From: Anaerobutyricum hallii
GTDB lineage: Bacteria > Bacillota > Clostridia > Lachnospirales > Lachnospiraceae
Reading direction: 5' to 3'
Length of the DNA: 64,000 bases
NCBI RefSeq assembly: GCF_900209925.1
Contig: NZ_LT907978.1
Coordinates: 2,203,001 to 2,267,000 of the forward strand
Shown here one piece after another: positions 42,311 through 50,480 of this stretch. A program made the translations under genes and the position numbers. How positions within the stretch are numbered: the first letter of the stretch is position 1; each line of letters starts with the position of its first letter. The notes under the pieces are model-generated. The model searched no databases, had not been told where the DNA came from, and saw nothing but the letters and a program-made list of their open reading frames with translations.

Positions 42311-43003
42311 TTATTTATTGTAATTCCGCGCCCCAAAGATTCCGGTACCGACACGTACCATCGTCGAACCTTCTTCTATGGCCACTTCGTAATCGTTGGT
42401 CATCCCCATAGATAAAATGTCCATAGATACATTATCAATGTTTTTCTCTCTAATGTCAATAAATAATTGATGTAATTTTTTAAAATAACAGCGATTTTCT
42501 TCTGGATCGTCCACAAAAGGAGCGCTTGTCATCAATCCCCTTACATGAACATGCGGCAACTTACTGATTTCTTCTACCAGTGCGATCACTTCCGGTCCAT
42601 CGATTCCAAACTTGGTATCTTCCTGTGCGATGTTTACCTGTACAAGAATCTGCGCTTCTACATTCTTCTTTACCGCTTCTTTTTCAATCTGCTTTGCCAG
42701 ATGGAAGGAATCTACGGAGTGAATTAATTCTACTTTATCAATAATATACTTTACTTTATTCGTCTGAAGATGTCCAATCATATGCCAGTGTACTGGTTTG
42801 GAAATATTCTCATACTTCTCACACAGCTCCTGCACATAGTTTTCACCATATTCCATCTGTCCCGTCTCAAGAAGCTCTTCAATATCAGAAAGAGGTTTCA
42901 TCTTACTTACTGCCACTAACGTAACTTCTTCCGGTTTTCTTCCTGCTCTTTCACATGCGCTTTTAATATTTGTCTGTACTTTTTTTAAATTATCTTTAAG
43001 CAT
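42311..43003 (-). CDS. yggS: YggS/YlmE-family PLP homeostasis protein
   Basis: 230-residue PLP-binding protein of the PLPBP family, involved in pyridoxal phosphate homeostasis. The PLP lysine is in TLVAVSKMKPLSDIEELLETG near residue 34; GENYVQEL near 54, HMIGHLQTNKVK near 74 and LSMGMTNDYEVAIEEGSTMVRVGTGIFG near 200 are family signatures. Its ATG overlaps the stop of the upstream HlyD-like gene (TAATG), so translation is coupled. Confidence 0.95.
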   Translation of the reverse strand: MLKDNLKKVQTNIKSACERAGRKPEEVTLVAVSKMKPLSDIEELLETGQMEYGENYVQELCEKYENISKPVHWHMIGHLQTNKVKYIIDKVELIHSVDSFHLAKQIEKEAVKKNVEAQILVQVNIAQEDTKFGIDGPEVIALVEEISKLPHVHVRGLMTSAPFVDDPEENRCYFKKLHQLFIDIREKNIDNVSMDILSMGMTNDYEVAIEEGSTMVRVGTGIFGARNYNK

Positions 43004-44388
43004 TAATAAATCACCTGGTCTTCCTTTACTGTATCACTATTTAAAATAATTCGGTCATAAAGTTCTATTCCGCTGTTTTTTGCAGATACAATACAATAGT
43101 CTTCATTTCTCTCTACCATCTCGATCTGTTTAAAAACAGTATAACCTCTGTTTACAATATAAACGCCCTGTATCTGACTCTTATTCTTTAATGTATAGAT
43201 CTTTTCTTTATTGGTTTCCGATAGAACTGTACCTTTTGTCAGATTCGCAGAATAAACATAGACATAATCTTCATCCGATTTATAAACATTCACAGCTGCC
43301 TGTGTCAAAACCTTTTCTCCCTTTTTGTTTGTCTTCATTATGTTGACCTGCTCTTTTTTCGAAGAGTTGCCGCCATTTACAAGAAAACTTTTTGGAATTT
43401 TATATACTTCCTTTTTTACAAGAGAACTTGACGGAATTTTTAATCCCTTGGTTTCTGATAAAGTAAGTGACACATAAAGATATCTCTGATTCAAATATCT
43501 TTGTATATAATTATCAAAACTCAGAATAACATAATAACTGTCATTCTGTTTTAAACAATGATATTGTGCTGCTGCCACAAAATTATCTTTATGGAATGTC
43601 ACCTGAATCGTCTGTCTGTCTTCTTCCCTCTTCTTTAAACGATCATAATCATTCTTATTAACAGGAATCATTAGCTGCCAGTCCTGTCCCTCTACAAGAC
43701 GATATACCGGTTTTCCCGCTTTTTGTTTTTTATCTGTGCGAAGATCCTTCATCTTCACTTTATTGACAAAAATATTTTTTGAAACTTTTTCCTGTTCTAG
43801 CTTTTCCATTCCATCAGATAAAAAAGAAACCAAGCCTTCTTTAGGCGATGCGGCTGTAATATATGCACTCTGTCCGTATTTCTGTGCAAGCTCTTCTTTA
43901 TTCTGAGCAAGCATTGTATCTGTATATGCTAAAAGCGTACTACTGATATCATTCTGTGTTTCATACAGAAGAGAAAAATTATTATCTGTATAACCTTCAC
44001 TGAATACTTTTAATTTCTCTACTACCTGTTCTTTTTCATCCTGACTGACGGAATTCTTTTTCTCAAGCATCTGTTTCAAATACTTTCGTACTTTTCCTGT
44101 AGTATCTACCGTATAGACTGTACCATTTTGACGAATCATTGAACCTTCCTGAACATAATAATTAATATATCCACTTTGTTCTGTATGCACCAGAGTTTCT
44201 TTTCGAAGAATCACTCCCGTTCCATCGATACTGTCTACGATATCACTTGCGCTCACCTCATAGATTGCCAGTTTGCTTTTTCCAAGATAACTCAATATGT
44301 ATGCCATCAGATAGATCACAATAATGAGAAATATCAAAGTTCCGAGATTCATATGCAAATGTACACTTTTCTTTTTTTGTTTTGCCAT
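43003..44388 (-). CDS. HlyD-like membrane protein next to yggS-sepF
   Basis: 461-residue protein with a short cytosolic Lys/His-rich start, one membrane segment (about 15-35, LIFLIIVIYLMAYIL) and a large extracellular part. SGYINYYVQEGSMIRQNGTVYTVD near residues 70-95 is a biotinyl-lipoyl-like hairpin typical of HlyD-type adaptors, followed by a helical region (about 105-200) and beta-rich C-terminus. No transporter genes are nearby, so an export role is uncertain. Its constant position beside sepF and yggS suggests a cell-envelope or division-related role (inference). Confidence 0.7.
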   Translation of the reverse strand: MAKQKKKSVHLHMNLGTLIFLIIVIYLMAYILSYLGKSKLAIYEVSASDIVDSIDGTGVILRKETLVHTEQSGYINYYVQEGSMIRQNGTVYTVDTTGKVRKYLKQMLEKKNSVSQDEKEQVVEKLKVFSEGYTDNNFSLLYETQNDISSTLLAYTDTMLAQNKEELAQKYGQSAYITAASPKEGLVSFLSDGMEKLEQEKVSKNIFVNKVKMKDLRTDKKQKAGKPVYRLVEGQDWQLMIPVNKNDYDRLKKREEDRQTIQVTFHKDNFVAAAQYHCLKQNDSYYVILSFDNYIQRYLNQRYLYVSLTLSETKGLKIPSSSLVKKEVYKIPKSFLVNGGNSSKKEQVNIMKTNKKGEKVLTQAAVNVYKSDEDYVYVYSANLTKGTVLSETNKEKIYTLKNKSQIQGVYIVNRGYTVFKQIEMVERNEDYCIVSAKNSGIELYDRIILNSDTVKEDQVIY

Positions 44389-44389
44389 A

Positions 44390-45337
44390 TTATATCTCCC
44401 ATCTATTTAAAGCTGCCCCGTTGAGATAATTGTACTTTGTTCCCTGAACATACCCTTTCTCTTCCATGAGCGCCTTCCATTCATCTGTTAATTTCCACCA
44501 GCTGTTTCCCCAATTTGAAAAAGCGGAATCTTTTTCAGGGATACGGCTAAACAATCTTTCCACTGTAATGTCCGGTCTTAATAATGCAATAAACTCTGTT
44601 AATCTGTTTAAATATTCTTCTTTGGGGCAAATTTCGATTTCTCCACGAATATACTTATCATATAATTCGCACTGCTTAGGAATGTATAAAGAATGCAGCT
44701 TCACCATGGAAATCGGCAATGTAGACAGGATTCTTGCAGATTCCTCCGCATCATCCATCGTATCCCCCGGAAGGTTCAGAATCATATGTACGCAAACAGG
44801 AAAATGATACGGCGCAATTCTTAAAACCGCATCAATAAATTCTGCGAGTCCATGACCTCGGTTCATCTCCATTAATGTATGATAATTCACTGTCTGTAAT
44901 CCAAGTTCTATAGATACTTCTATTCCTGTCCGGCTACTGAATTCATAAAATGCTTCCAGGTAATCCTGTCTGATGCAATCCGGTCTTGTCGAAATTGAAA
45001 TCTCAACAATATCCTCTACTTTTGATGCTTCTTCCATATAGCCAAGTAATCTGTCTAAAGGAAGAAATGTATTGGTATAATTCTGAAAGTAAGCAATAAA
45101 CTTATGTGCATGATAACGTTTTTCTACTTTTGTCCTTGATGCTGCTAACTGTTCAAAAACAGAAACTGAACTGTCACTTGCTTCAAATCCTGTCCCTGCT
45201 TCCGCGCAGAAAAGACAGCCCTTTCCATCTTTTTTATTTGGGCAGGTTACGGGAAGATTCACAGGAAGCTTATATACTTTCTCTCCGTATTTATCTTTTA
45301 AATATTGTGAATATGCATAATAATATTGTTTTTCCAT
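44390..45337 (-). CDS. TIGR01212-family radical SAM protein (YhcC-like)
   Basis: 315-residue radical SAM protein. The [4Fe-4S] cysteines are in TCPNKKDGKGCLFC near residues 31-44, spaced as in the TIGR01212 family rather than the classical CxxxCxxC. FQNYTNTFLPLDRL near 85, ISTRPDCI near 117 and ELGLQTVNYHTLMEMNRGHG near 142 are other family marks. The reaction is not established for most members. It starts 2 bp upstream of the HlyD-like gene and probably shares its transcript. Confidence 0.88.
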   Translation of the reverse strand: MEKQYYYAYSQYLKDKYGEKVYKLPVNLPVTCPNKKDGKGCLFCAEAGTGFEASDSSVSVFEQLAASRTKVEKRYHAHKFIAYFQNYTNTFLPLDRLLGYMEEASKVEDIVEISISTRPDCIRQDYLEAFYEFSSRTGIEVSIELGLQTVNYHTLMEMNRGHGLAEFIDAVLRIAPYHFPVCVHMILNLPGDTMDDAEESARILSTLPISMVKLHSLYIPKQCELYDKYIRGEIEICPKEEYLNRLTEFIALLRPDITVERLFSRIPEKDSAFSNWGNSWWKLTDEWKALMEEKGYVQGTKYNYLNGAALNRWEI

Positions 45338-45349
45338 TTTAGCTTAAAC

Positions 45350-45386
45350 CATAAAAAGGCAGCCTCATAATAATATGAGGCGCCTT
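45350..45386 (-). terminator. Rho-independent terminator
   Basis: Stem GGCGCCTCAT/ATGAGGCTGCC with loop ATTATT (one internal mismatch), followed by TTTTTATGG on the minus strand. Positioned to end the transcript of the P-loop gene before the radical SAM gene. Confidence 0.8.
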
Positions 45387-45469
45387 AACCTTTTCGTATC
45401 TTATTCAAATTCCAGATATCCGCCATGTATGTAATATTATCGGACGGTTCTGCATCAGATAATAACGAA

Positions 45470-45886
45470 TTATAATGCGTGAGAAACGTATTTCTGTACA
45501 GATTCCGGCATATTTTCTTTATCTACGGAAGCGCTGATTACAAAATCAACCCCAAACTTGTCAGATAAAGCACCAAGTTTTTCAACTGCGTAATCAAGAT
45601 TATCATCAATACATGCTGTAGTAAGGAAACTATCAAGATAAATCTTATCTAAGTCATGGTCCTGAGAAATAATTCCTGCAATAAAGCCAAGGAACATATC
45701 TGTATCTGTTACATTAAATTCAGGAACTACAATAAGACGAATCTGATTGCTTAATTCATACATATGCTTATTGTTCTTATCAAGGTAAACGATTGTGCCT
45801 TTTGTCAGCTTAATGTCATCATTTACCTGCTGAATTAAGATCTTAGTTTTTCCTTTTCCTTTCGCACCTGCAATAATATCAATCAT
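45470..45886 (-). CDS. Small P-loop ATP-binding protein of unknown function
   Basis: 138-residue protein starting at ATG 45886 with AGGAGG upstream; a longer in-frame reading runs into the previous gene region. P-loop GAKGKGKTK at residues 6-14, then IVYLDKNNK near 33 and KIYLDSFLTT near 80 in Walker B position. Members of this small family are sometimes labelled twitching motility proteins, but nothing here supports a pilus role. I cannot assign a function. Confidence 0.72.
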   Translation of the reverse strand: MIDIIAGAKGKGKTKILIQQVNDDIKLTKGTIVYLDKNNKHMYELSNQIRLIVVPEFNVTDTDMFLGFIAGIISQDHDLDKIYLDSFLTTACIDDNLDYAVEKLGALSDKFGVDFVISASVDKENMPESVQKYVSHAL

Positions 45887-46005
45887 GTGAATATCCTCCT
45901 TTAGATATATTATTGGACTGTAGTCCTTTCTTTTGTAATGAGAAAGACTCGTGCCAACTCCCTTATATGTTATATTATAATTTATATCATATAAAAGCAC
46001 AACCT

Positions 46006-46977
46006 TTAATTTGTTGTTTTTTCTAATAGTCTGGTCATTGACGAATACAAAGCCTCCTTTGTTTCTGCTCCAAGTACAACGGAGAAAAAACGCTCTCCTT
46101 TTTTATTCTTTGTCATCAATATCAGACAGGACTTCGCCATAGAGGTCGTTCCCGTCTTGCCACCATACATCACTACACCTTCCGGTACAGGGAATTCATT
46201 CAGAAGATAGTAGTTTGTACTCTGCATATACTCATTAATCTGTGTTTTCTTTGCTGTAGTATATGTCATTGTATAGTCCTTTGAAGATACTGTATCAACA
46301 AATTCTTCATGCTTCACTGCCTCTTTAAAGATTAGATAAAGATCGTACGCAGTCGTATAATGATCGTTATTGTGAAGTCCGTTTGGATTGACAAAATGTG
46401 TATGTGTCGCTCCTAATTCTTTGGCCCGCTCATTCATCATATCTATAAACTTGGCTTCAGAACCTGCTACATACTCAGCAAGTATTACTGCACAGTCATT
46501 TGCAGATTTGATCAGCATCGTATGGAAAACCTGGCTTACAGTGACGGTATCTCCCTTTGTAAGGGTACTGATCACTGCTCCGTCTTCTGTTAAATTAATG
46601 TCATGCTTTAACGTAATCTCGTCATCCATATTTCCATGCTCTAATGTCAGCAATGCAGTCATTACCTTTGTAATACTGGCCGGATATAACTTATCAAAAC
46701 AATGATATGATTGTACAATCTCGTTCGCACTGTCATTAATCAATAAATCCGCATAATCATTGCTCTGATAATTCGGGTCTGTCGCTTCTGAATCAGACAC
46801 TACTGCAAGTTCTGCTGCCATCCCCTCTAAATCTGAACCTGCCTCTTCTTTATTCTCTGCATAGTAAGATGCAAAAGAATCTGTGATCTTAAAAGGATTC
46901 CCACTGCATCCACTACACAACGCTGCTACTAACACAAAAATACTGATTGTGCATATTATTCTCTTTTTCATAGTCAC
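46006..46977 (-). CDS. dacF: D-alanyl-D-alanine carboxypeptidase (DacF-like) lipoprotein
   Basis: 323-residue serine peptidase of family S11 trimming peptidoglycan side chains. Lipobox LCSGC at about residues 20-24 predicts lipid anchoring, unusual for the family, which more often uses a C-terminal amphipathic helix. Catalytic motifs: SxxK in ASITKVMTAL near 101, SxN in KSANDCAVIL near 160, KTG in YGGKTGTTSMAKS near 275. It is shorter at the C-terminus than classical DacA/DacF. Translation starts at GTG 46977 or ATG 46971. It lies 18 bp after mgsA. Confidence 0.92.
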   Translation of the reverse strand: MTMKKRIICTISIFVLVAALCSGCSGNPFKITDSFASYYAENKEEAGSDLEGMAAELAVVSDSEATDPNYQSNDYADLLINDSANEIVQSYHCFDKLYPASITKVMTALLTLEHGNMDDEITLKHDINLTEDGAVISTLTKGDTVTVSQVFHTMLIKSANDCAVILAEYVAGSEAKFIDMMNERAKELGATHTHFVNPNGLHNNDHYTTAYDLYLIFKEAVKHEEFVDTVSSKDYTMTYTTAKKTQINEYMQSTNYYLLNEFPVPEGVVMYGGKTGTTSMAKSCLILMTKNKKGERFFSVVLGAETKEALYSSMTRLLEKTTN

Positions 46978-46995
46978 TCTTTCTCTTTGTCTGTA

Positions 46996-47391
46996 CTATC
47001 TGTACATTTCTCTCCACTCAAGGTCTCCTCTTTCAAGAGCCTTAACTAATAACTCTGCTGTTGCAAGATTCGTTGCAAGTGGAATATTGTGTACATCACA
47101 TAAATGCATTACATTAAATATATCCGGCTCATGAAGCTGCTGATTCTGTGGGTCTCTCAGGAAAATAACCATATCGATGAGATTATGTTCAATCTGAGAA
47201 GCCATCTGCTGTTCTCCACCAAGTGGTCCTGCCAGATATTTGTGTATCGTGAGGTTCGTTACTTCCTCAATAAGTCTTCCTGTTGTTGCGGTTGCAAACA
47301 GTTCATGCTTATTAAGAATTCCTCGATAAGCAATACAAAAATTCTGCATTAATTTCTTCTTTCCATCATGTGCGATTAATCCAATATTCAT
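46996..47391 (-). CDS. mgsA: Methylglyoxal synthase
   Basis: 131-residue enzyme converting dihydroxyacetone phosphate to methylglyoxal. Catalytic Asp residues lie in AHDGKKKLM near residue 8 and MVIFLRDPQNQQ near 80; phosphate-binding ATATTGRLIEE near 34 and SGPLGG-type AGPLGGEQQMA near 54. Normal length. It follows rodA by 13 bp, an arrangement often seen in Clostridia. Confidence 0.96.
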   Translation of the reverse strand: MNIGLIAHDGKKKLMQNFCIAYRGILNKHELFATATTGRLIEEVTNLTIHKYLAGPLGGEQQMASQIEHNLIDMVIFLRDPQNQQLHEPDIFNVMHLCDVHNIPLATNLATAELLVKALERGDLEWREMYR

Positions 47392-47404
47392 ATGTTTTCC
47401 CCTC

Positions 47405-48529
47405 CTAGTAGTGTCTTTGTAATCCTATATTTAGCACAATCCCTATACCTGCCATATAACTTAACAATGATGTTAATCCATAACTTACAAATGGCAACGG
47501 CAATCCTGTATTCGGAAGTAATTCTGTTGCCACTCCGATATTAATAAATGACTGGAAACCAATCAGTGCAGCCATTCCTACTGCAATGAGCCGTCCACTC
47601 ATATTCTTCGCGACATATGCCGTCTTAAAACATTCTATCATTATTATAGCCAATAATGCAATAACAATAACACTTCCGATAAACCCTGTTTCTTCTCCGA
47701 CTACAGAAAAGATAAAGTCGGTCTGCTGTTCTGACACAAATCCCGTATCAGATACTGTAACATCTGCGATCGTATTATTATTCAGTCCCTTTCCATATAG
47801 TTTGCCTGAGCCGATTGCCATAACAGAATTATCCTGCTGATATGCGGTCGTAGACGAATATTTTGAAGGCTCTAAAAATGTCATAATTCTGGTAACCTGA
47901 TAATCATGAAGTAATACCTGATTCGGTGTCTGTATGTACCAGATAAAAAGGAAGCCCAGCGGTATGATGATCGGTATGATTATTTTGAGACATTTTTTAA
48001 TCAGTGTACCGGAAAGACCTCCTACAAAAATTACAGACATCAATATGAATGTAATATCTAACGTAGTTGAAAGGTTCGGTTCTATCACTACCAGGAAAAG
48101 AGGCAGCGCACACAATAGAGCAAGTTTAAAAAGTACTTTCCATTCCATGAAATCTTCTTCATGTTCCTGTATGTACACCGCCACAAATATTATCATAATA
48201 ATTTTGGTCAATTCTGACGGCTGAAGTCTTGTAAAGCCAAGATTAATCCATCTCTGGGCACCATTTACTTTAACACCAACAAGTTTTACGAGAACAAGGA
48301 GCACAATATTAATCAGGTACAAAATCCTGCTGAAGCCACATACAAAATTAAAATTCACAACAGACAACAATAACATGATTCCTGCACAAAATATTAGTCC
48401 AATCAACTGTTTACTCGTATAGCTGCTGTCCGCACTATTGATAAACATCACTCCCATCCCGCTTAAAATAAGAACTGCGCTTATCAACACCCAATTATAA
48501 TTTTTAAATTGGTATTTCTGTTTTAACAT
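47405..48529 (-). CDS. rodA: Rod-shape determining SEDS glycosyltransferase RodA
   Basis: 374-residue SEDS-family membrane protein with about ten hydrophobic segments. The family marks GAQRWINLGFTRLQPSELTKI near residue 90 and NTGLPLPFVSYGLTSLLSYMAGIG at the C-terminus are clear. SEDS proteins polymerise peptidoglycan glycan strands with a class B PBP; the partner here is the PBP2 gene in the same cluster. RodA rather than FtsW is inferred from the mre-mrdA-min context. It lies 19 bp after minE. Confidence 0.93.
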   Translation of the reverse strand: MLKQKYQFKNYNWVLISAVLILSGMGVMFINSADSSYTSKQLIGLIFCAGIMLLLSVVNFNFVCGFSRILYLINIVLLVLVKLVGVKVNGAQRWINLGFTRLQPSELTKIIMIIFVAVYIQEHEEDFMEWKVLFKLALLCALPLFLVVIEPNLSTTLDITFILMSVIFVGGLSGTLIKKCLKIIIPIIIPLGFLFIWYIQTPNQVLLHDYQVTRIMTFLEPSKYSSTTAYQQDNSVMAIGSGKLYGKGLNNNTIADVTVSDTGFVSEQQTDFIFSVVGEETGFIGSVIVIALLAIIMIECFKTAYVAKNMSGRLIAVGMAALIGFQSFINIGVATELLPNTGLPLPFVSYGLTSLLSYMAGIGIVLNIGLQRHY

Positions 48530-48548
48530 GTTTCTCCTCCTGCGTTCG

Positions 48549-48824
48549 CTATCTAGGAGATCTTAGTTCTTTGATCGGTATATTGGCATAAATTGCCGGA
48601 ACATTTCCATGTCCTCCATCCGACTCTGTCTGGGTTATCTGAATATCCAGTCCTTCTGTATCAATCTCCATGTATTTTGAAATTACTTTTATTATGTCGT
48701 TTTTTATTAATTCCATCGTTTCCGGTGAACAGTTTGCTCTGTCAGATACCAGAACAAGCTTCAAACGGTCTTTCGCCGTACTGCCCGATGTTTTTTTTCT
48801 AAGAAAGCTATCCATGAACCCCAT
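48549..48824 (-). CDS. minE: Cell division topological specificity factor MinE
   Basis: 91-residue MinE, which stimulates MinD ATPase and drives its oscillation. N-terminal membrane-binding MGFMDSFLRKK, MinD-contact stretch AKDRLKLVLVSDRANCSPETMELIKNDIIKVISKYM and the C-terminal topological domain are in order. It lies 14 bp after minD. Presence of MinE rather than a DivIVA-MinJ system is typical for Clostridia. Confidence 0.95.
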   Translation of the reverse strand: MGFMDSFLRKKTSGSTAKDRLKLVLVSDRANCSPETMELIKNDIIKVISKYMEIDTEGLDIQITQTESDGGHGNVPAIYANIPIKELRSPR

Positions 48825-48838
48825 TAGATTCTCCCCCT

Positions 48839-49630
48839 TTAGTAACCACGTTTAAATAAATTTGCTATTTTTTTCAGTATGCCTTCTGTCTCAAACTCCA
48901 TGATCGGAACTTCTTCTCCAAGCACCCTGTGACAAATATTAGCAAACGCTCTTCCAGCCTGTGTATCAGAACCAACAAGTGGTTCTCCTTCATTTGTTGC
49001 AATGACAATACTCTCATCATCCGGAACTACACCAATCAGATCAATAGCAAGAATATCAACGACATCTTCTACAGACATCATGTCTCCACGCTTCACCATA
49101 TCCATGCGGATTCTATTGATAACTAATTCTATCTTTTTCAGCTCTTCCGCCTCTAAAAGTCCGATAATCCTGTCTGCATCACGAATGGCAGAAACTTCCG
49201 GAGTTGTTACGATGATAGCCCGGTCCGCACCTGCGATGGCATTCTTAAATCCCTGCTCAATACCAGCCGGACAATCAAGAAGAATATAATCAAACTCTGT
49301 TCTCAGCTCATCCACAAGCTTTTTCATCTGTTCTGGGCTTACAGAACTTTTATCTCTTGTCTGGGCAGAAGGCAAGAGGAAAAGATTAGAATATCTTTTA
49401 TCTTTAATCAGTGCCTGTTTTAAGCGGCAGTTCCCCTCTACAACATCTACAAGATTATATACTATACGATTCTCTAATCCCATAACAACATCAAGATTAC
49501 GAAGTCCTATATCTGTGTCGATCATAACCACTTTCTTATCCAGTTTTGCAAGTCCCGTTCCAATATTCGCTGTTGTCGTGGTCTTTCCAACTCCACCTTT
49601 TCCAGATGTAATAACAATTACCTCACTCAT
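48839..49630 (-). CDS. minD: Septum site-determining ATPase MinD
   Basis: 263-residue deviant Walker ATPase that recruits MinC to the membrane. N-terminal SGKGGVGKTTTTANIG (residues about 9-24), DTDIGLRNLDVVMGLENR near 40, LLDCPAGIEQGF near 117, and a C-terminal amphipathic targeting helix (ILKKIANLFKRG). Full length. It is in the order minC-minD-minE. Confidence 0.97.
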   Translation of the reverse strand: MSEVIVITSGKGGVGKTTTTANIGTGLAKLDKKVVMIDTDIGLRNLDVVMGLENRIVYNLVDVVEGNCRLKQALIKDKRYSNLFLLPSAQTRDKSSVSPEQMKKLVDELRTEFDYILLDCPAGIEQGFKNAIAGADRAIIVTTPEVSAIRDADRIIGLLEAEELKKIELVINRIRMDMVKRGDMMSVEDVVDILAIDLIGVVPDDESIVIATNEGEPLVGSDTQAGRAFANICHRVLGEEVPIMEFETEGILKKIANLFKRGY

Positions 49631-49651
49631 CTTTGTTCTCCTTTATCTCAC

Positions 49652-50398
49652 TTAACTAATACTAATCTCACTGATCAACGACCTCGTAATCGTTTCAATA
49701 AAAATATTGTCATTCTCTACAAATGCCAGCTTCGCAAGCAATTCCTGCTGATTCTTTCTTCTGACATTCTTTTTTGTACTCTTCCCCCTCTGATCTGGTG
49801 AGCGGGCAATATAACTGCCAATCTGTATCTGCATTGGCTCCATCATAAGCGCTGCCACAAATGCGCTCTTATCATCCGGATATCCGGCATGTACTGTTCC
49901 TTTCAGACATCCTAACACCACAACATTGCCCCCCGCAATAATCTGTGCGCCTGGATTGATATCGCCAAGAATTACTATACTTCCATCTACTTCTATCTTC
50001 TGACCTGAACGCAATGTTCCACGATAAAACTGGCCATTCTTTCCCAGACGATTCTCCGGAAAAGATTCTTCCGTTTTATGTTCCTCTTTTTTTTCCTCTT
50101 CTTTAAGTTCCGATAACACTTTAGCAAACTGTGTCTCATATACTTTTGCGCCATCGATCACACAGCTTATATTAAGCCCACTGTTCTCAGCTATCGTATC
50201 TACCAGAAGATTCTGTTCTCCGGACGTGAGTTCCCGTCCTGTAAAACTTACCGCGATTGGCTTTTTTAAATCAAAAAAATGAGTAGATTCCTTAAACTTG
50301 TCCCCCACTTCCCGAAGAAGTTCTTCAAAAGGAAGTGTAGGATTCAGCACAATCTGAAATCCATATTTATTCCCTTTAATTATAACGGAACTTTTCAT
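49652..50398 (-). CDS. minC: Septum site-determining protein MinC
   Basis: 248-residue inhibitor of FtsZ polymerisation. The N-terminal domain (about 1-100) is followed by a charged linker and a C-terminal right-handed beta-helix (about 130-235) with YRGTLRSGQKIEVDGSIVILGDINPGAQIIAGGNVVVLG, the MinD-binding dimerisation domain. Start ATG 50398 with GGAGG just upstream. The 79-bp gap to the PBP2 gene carries a palindrome. Confidence 0.95.
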   Translation of the reverse strand: MKSSVIIKGNKYGFQIVLNPTLPFEELLREVGDKFKESTHFFDLKKPIAVSFTGRELTSGEQNLLVDTIAENSGLNISCVIDGAKVYETQFAKVLSELKEEEKKEEHKTEESFPENRLGKNGQFYRGTLRSGQKIEVDGSIVILGDINPGAQIIAGGNVVVLGCLKGTVHAGYPDDKSAFVAALMMEPMQIQIGSYIARSPDQRGKSTKKNVRRKNQQELLAKLAFVENDNIFIETITRSLISEISIS

Positions 50399-50418
50399 AT
50401 CTCCTCCTGTTTGCTAGC

Positions 50419-50480
50419 ATATACTCCGGGAATCTTTCGCGTCCGAACTTTTCAAGTCGAGCCGCCGCAGGAGTATATTA
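50419..50480. repeat. Chimeric intergenic palindrome (mrdA-minC gap)
   Basis: ATACTCC and GGAGTAT outer arms, with GGGAATCTTTCGCG resembling the interspersed palindromes of the pur/pyr region. Inside it, TTCAAGTCGAGCCGCCGC (50451-50468) is an exact 18-nt match to the end of the 179-bp element at 14698. Confidence 0.55.

Noticed and set aside
42545-42727. Plus-strand frame inside yggS
   Set aside because: Antisense shadow of a clearly coding PLP-protein gene.
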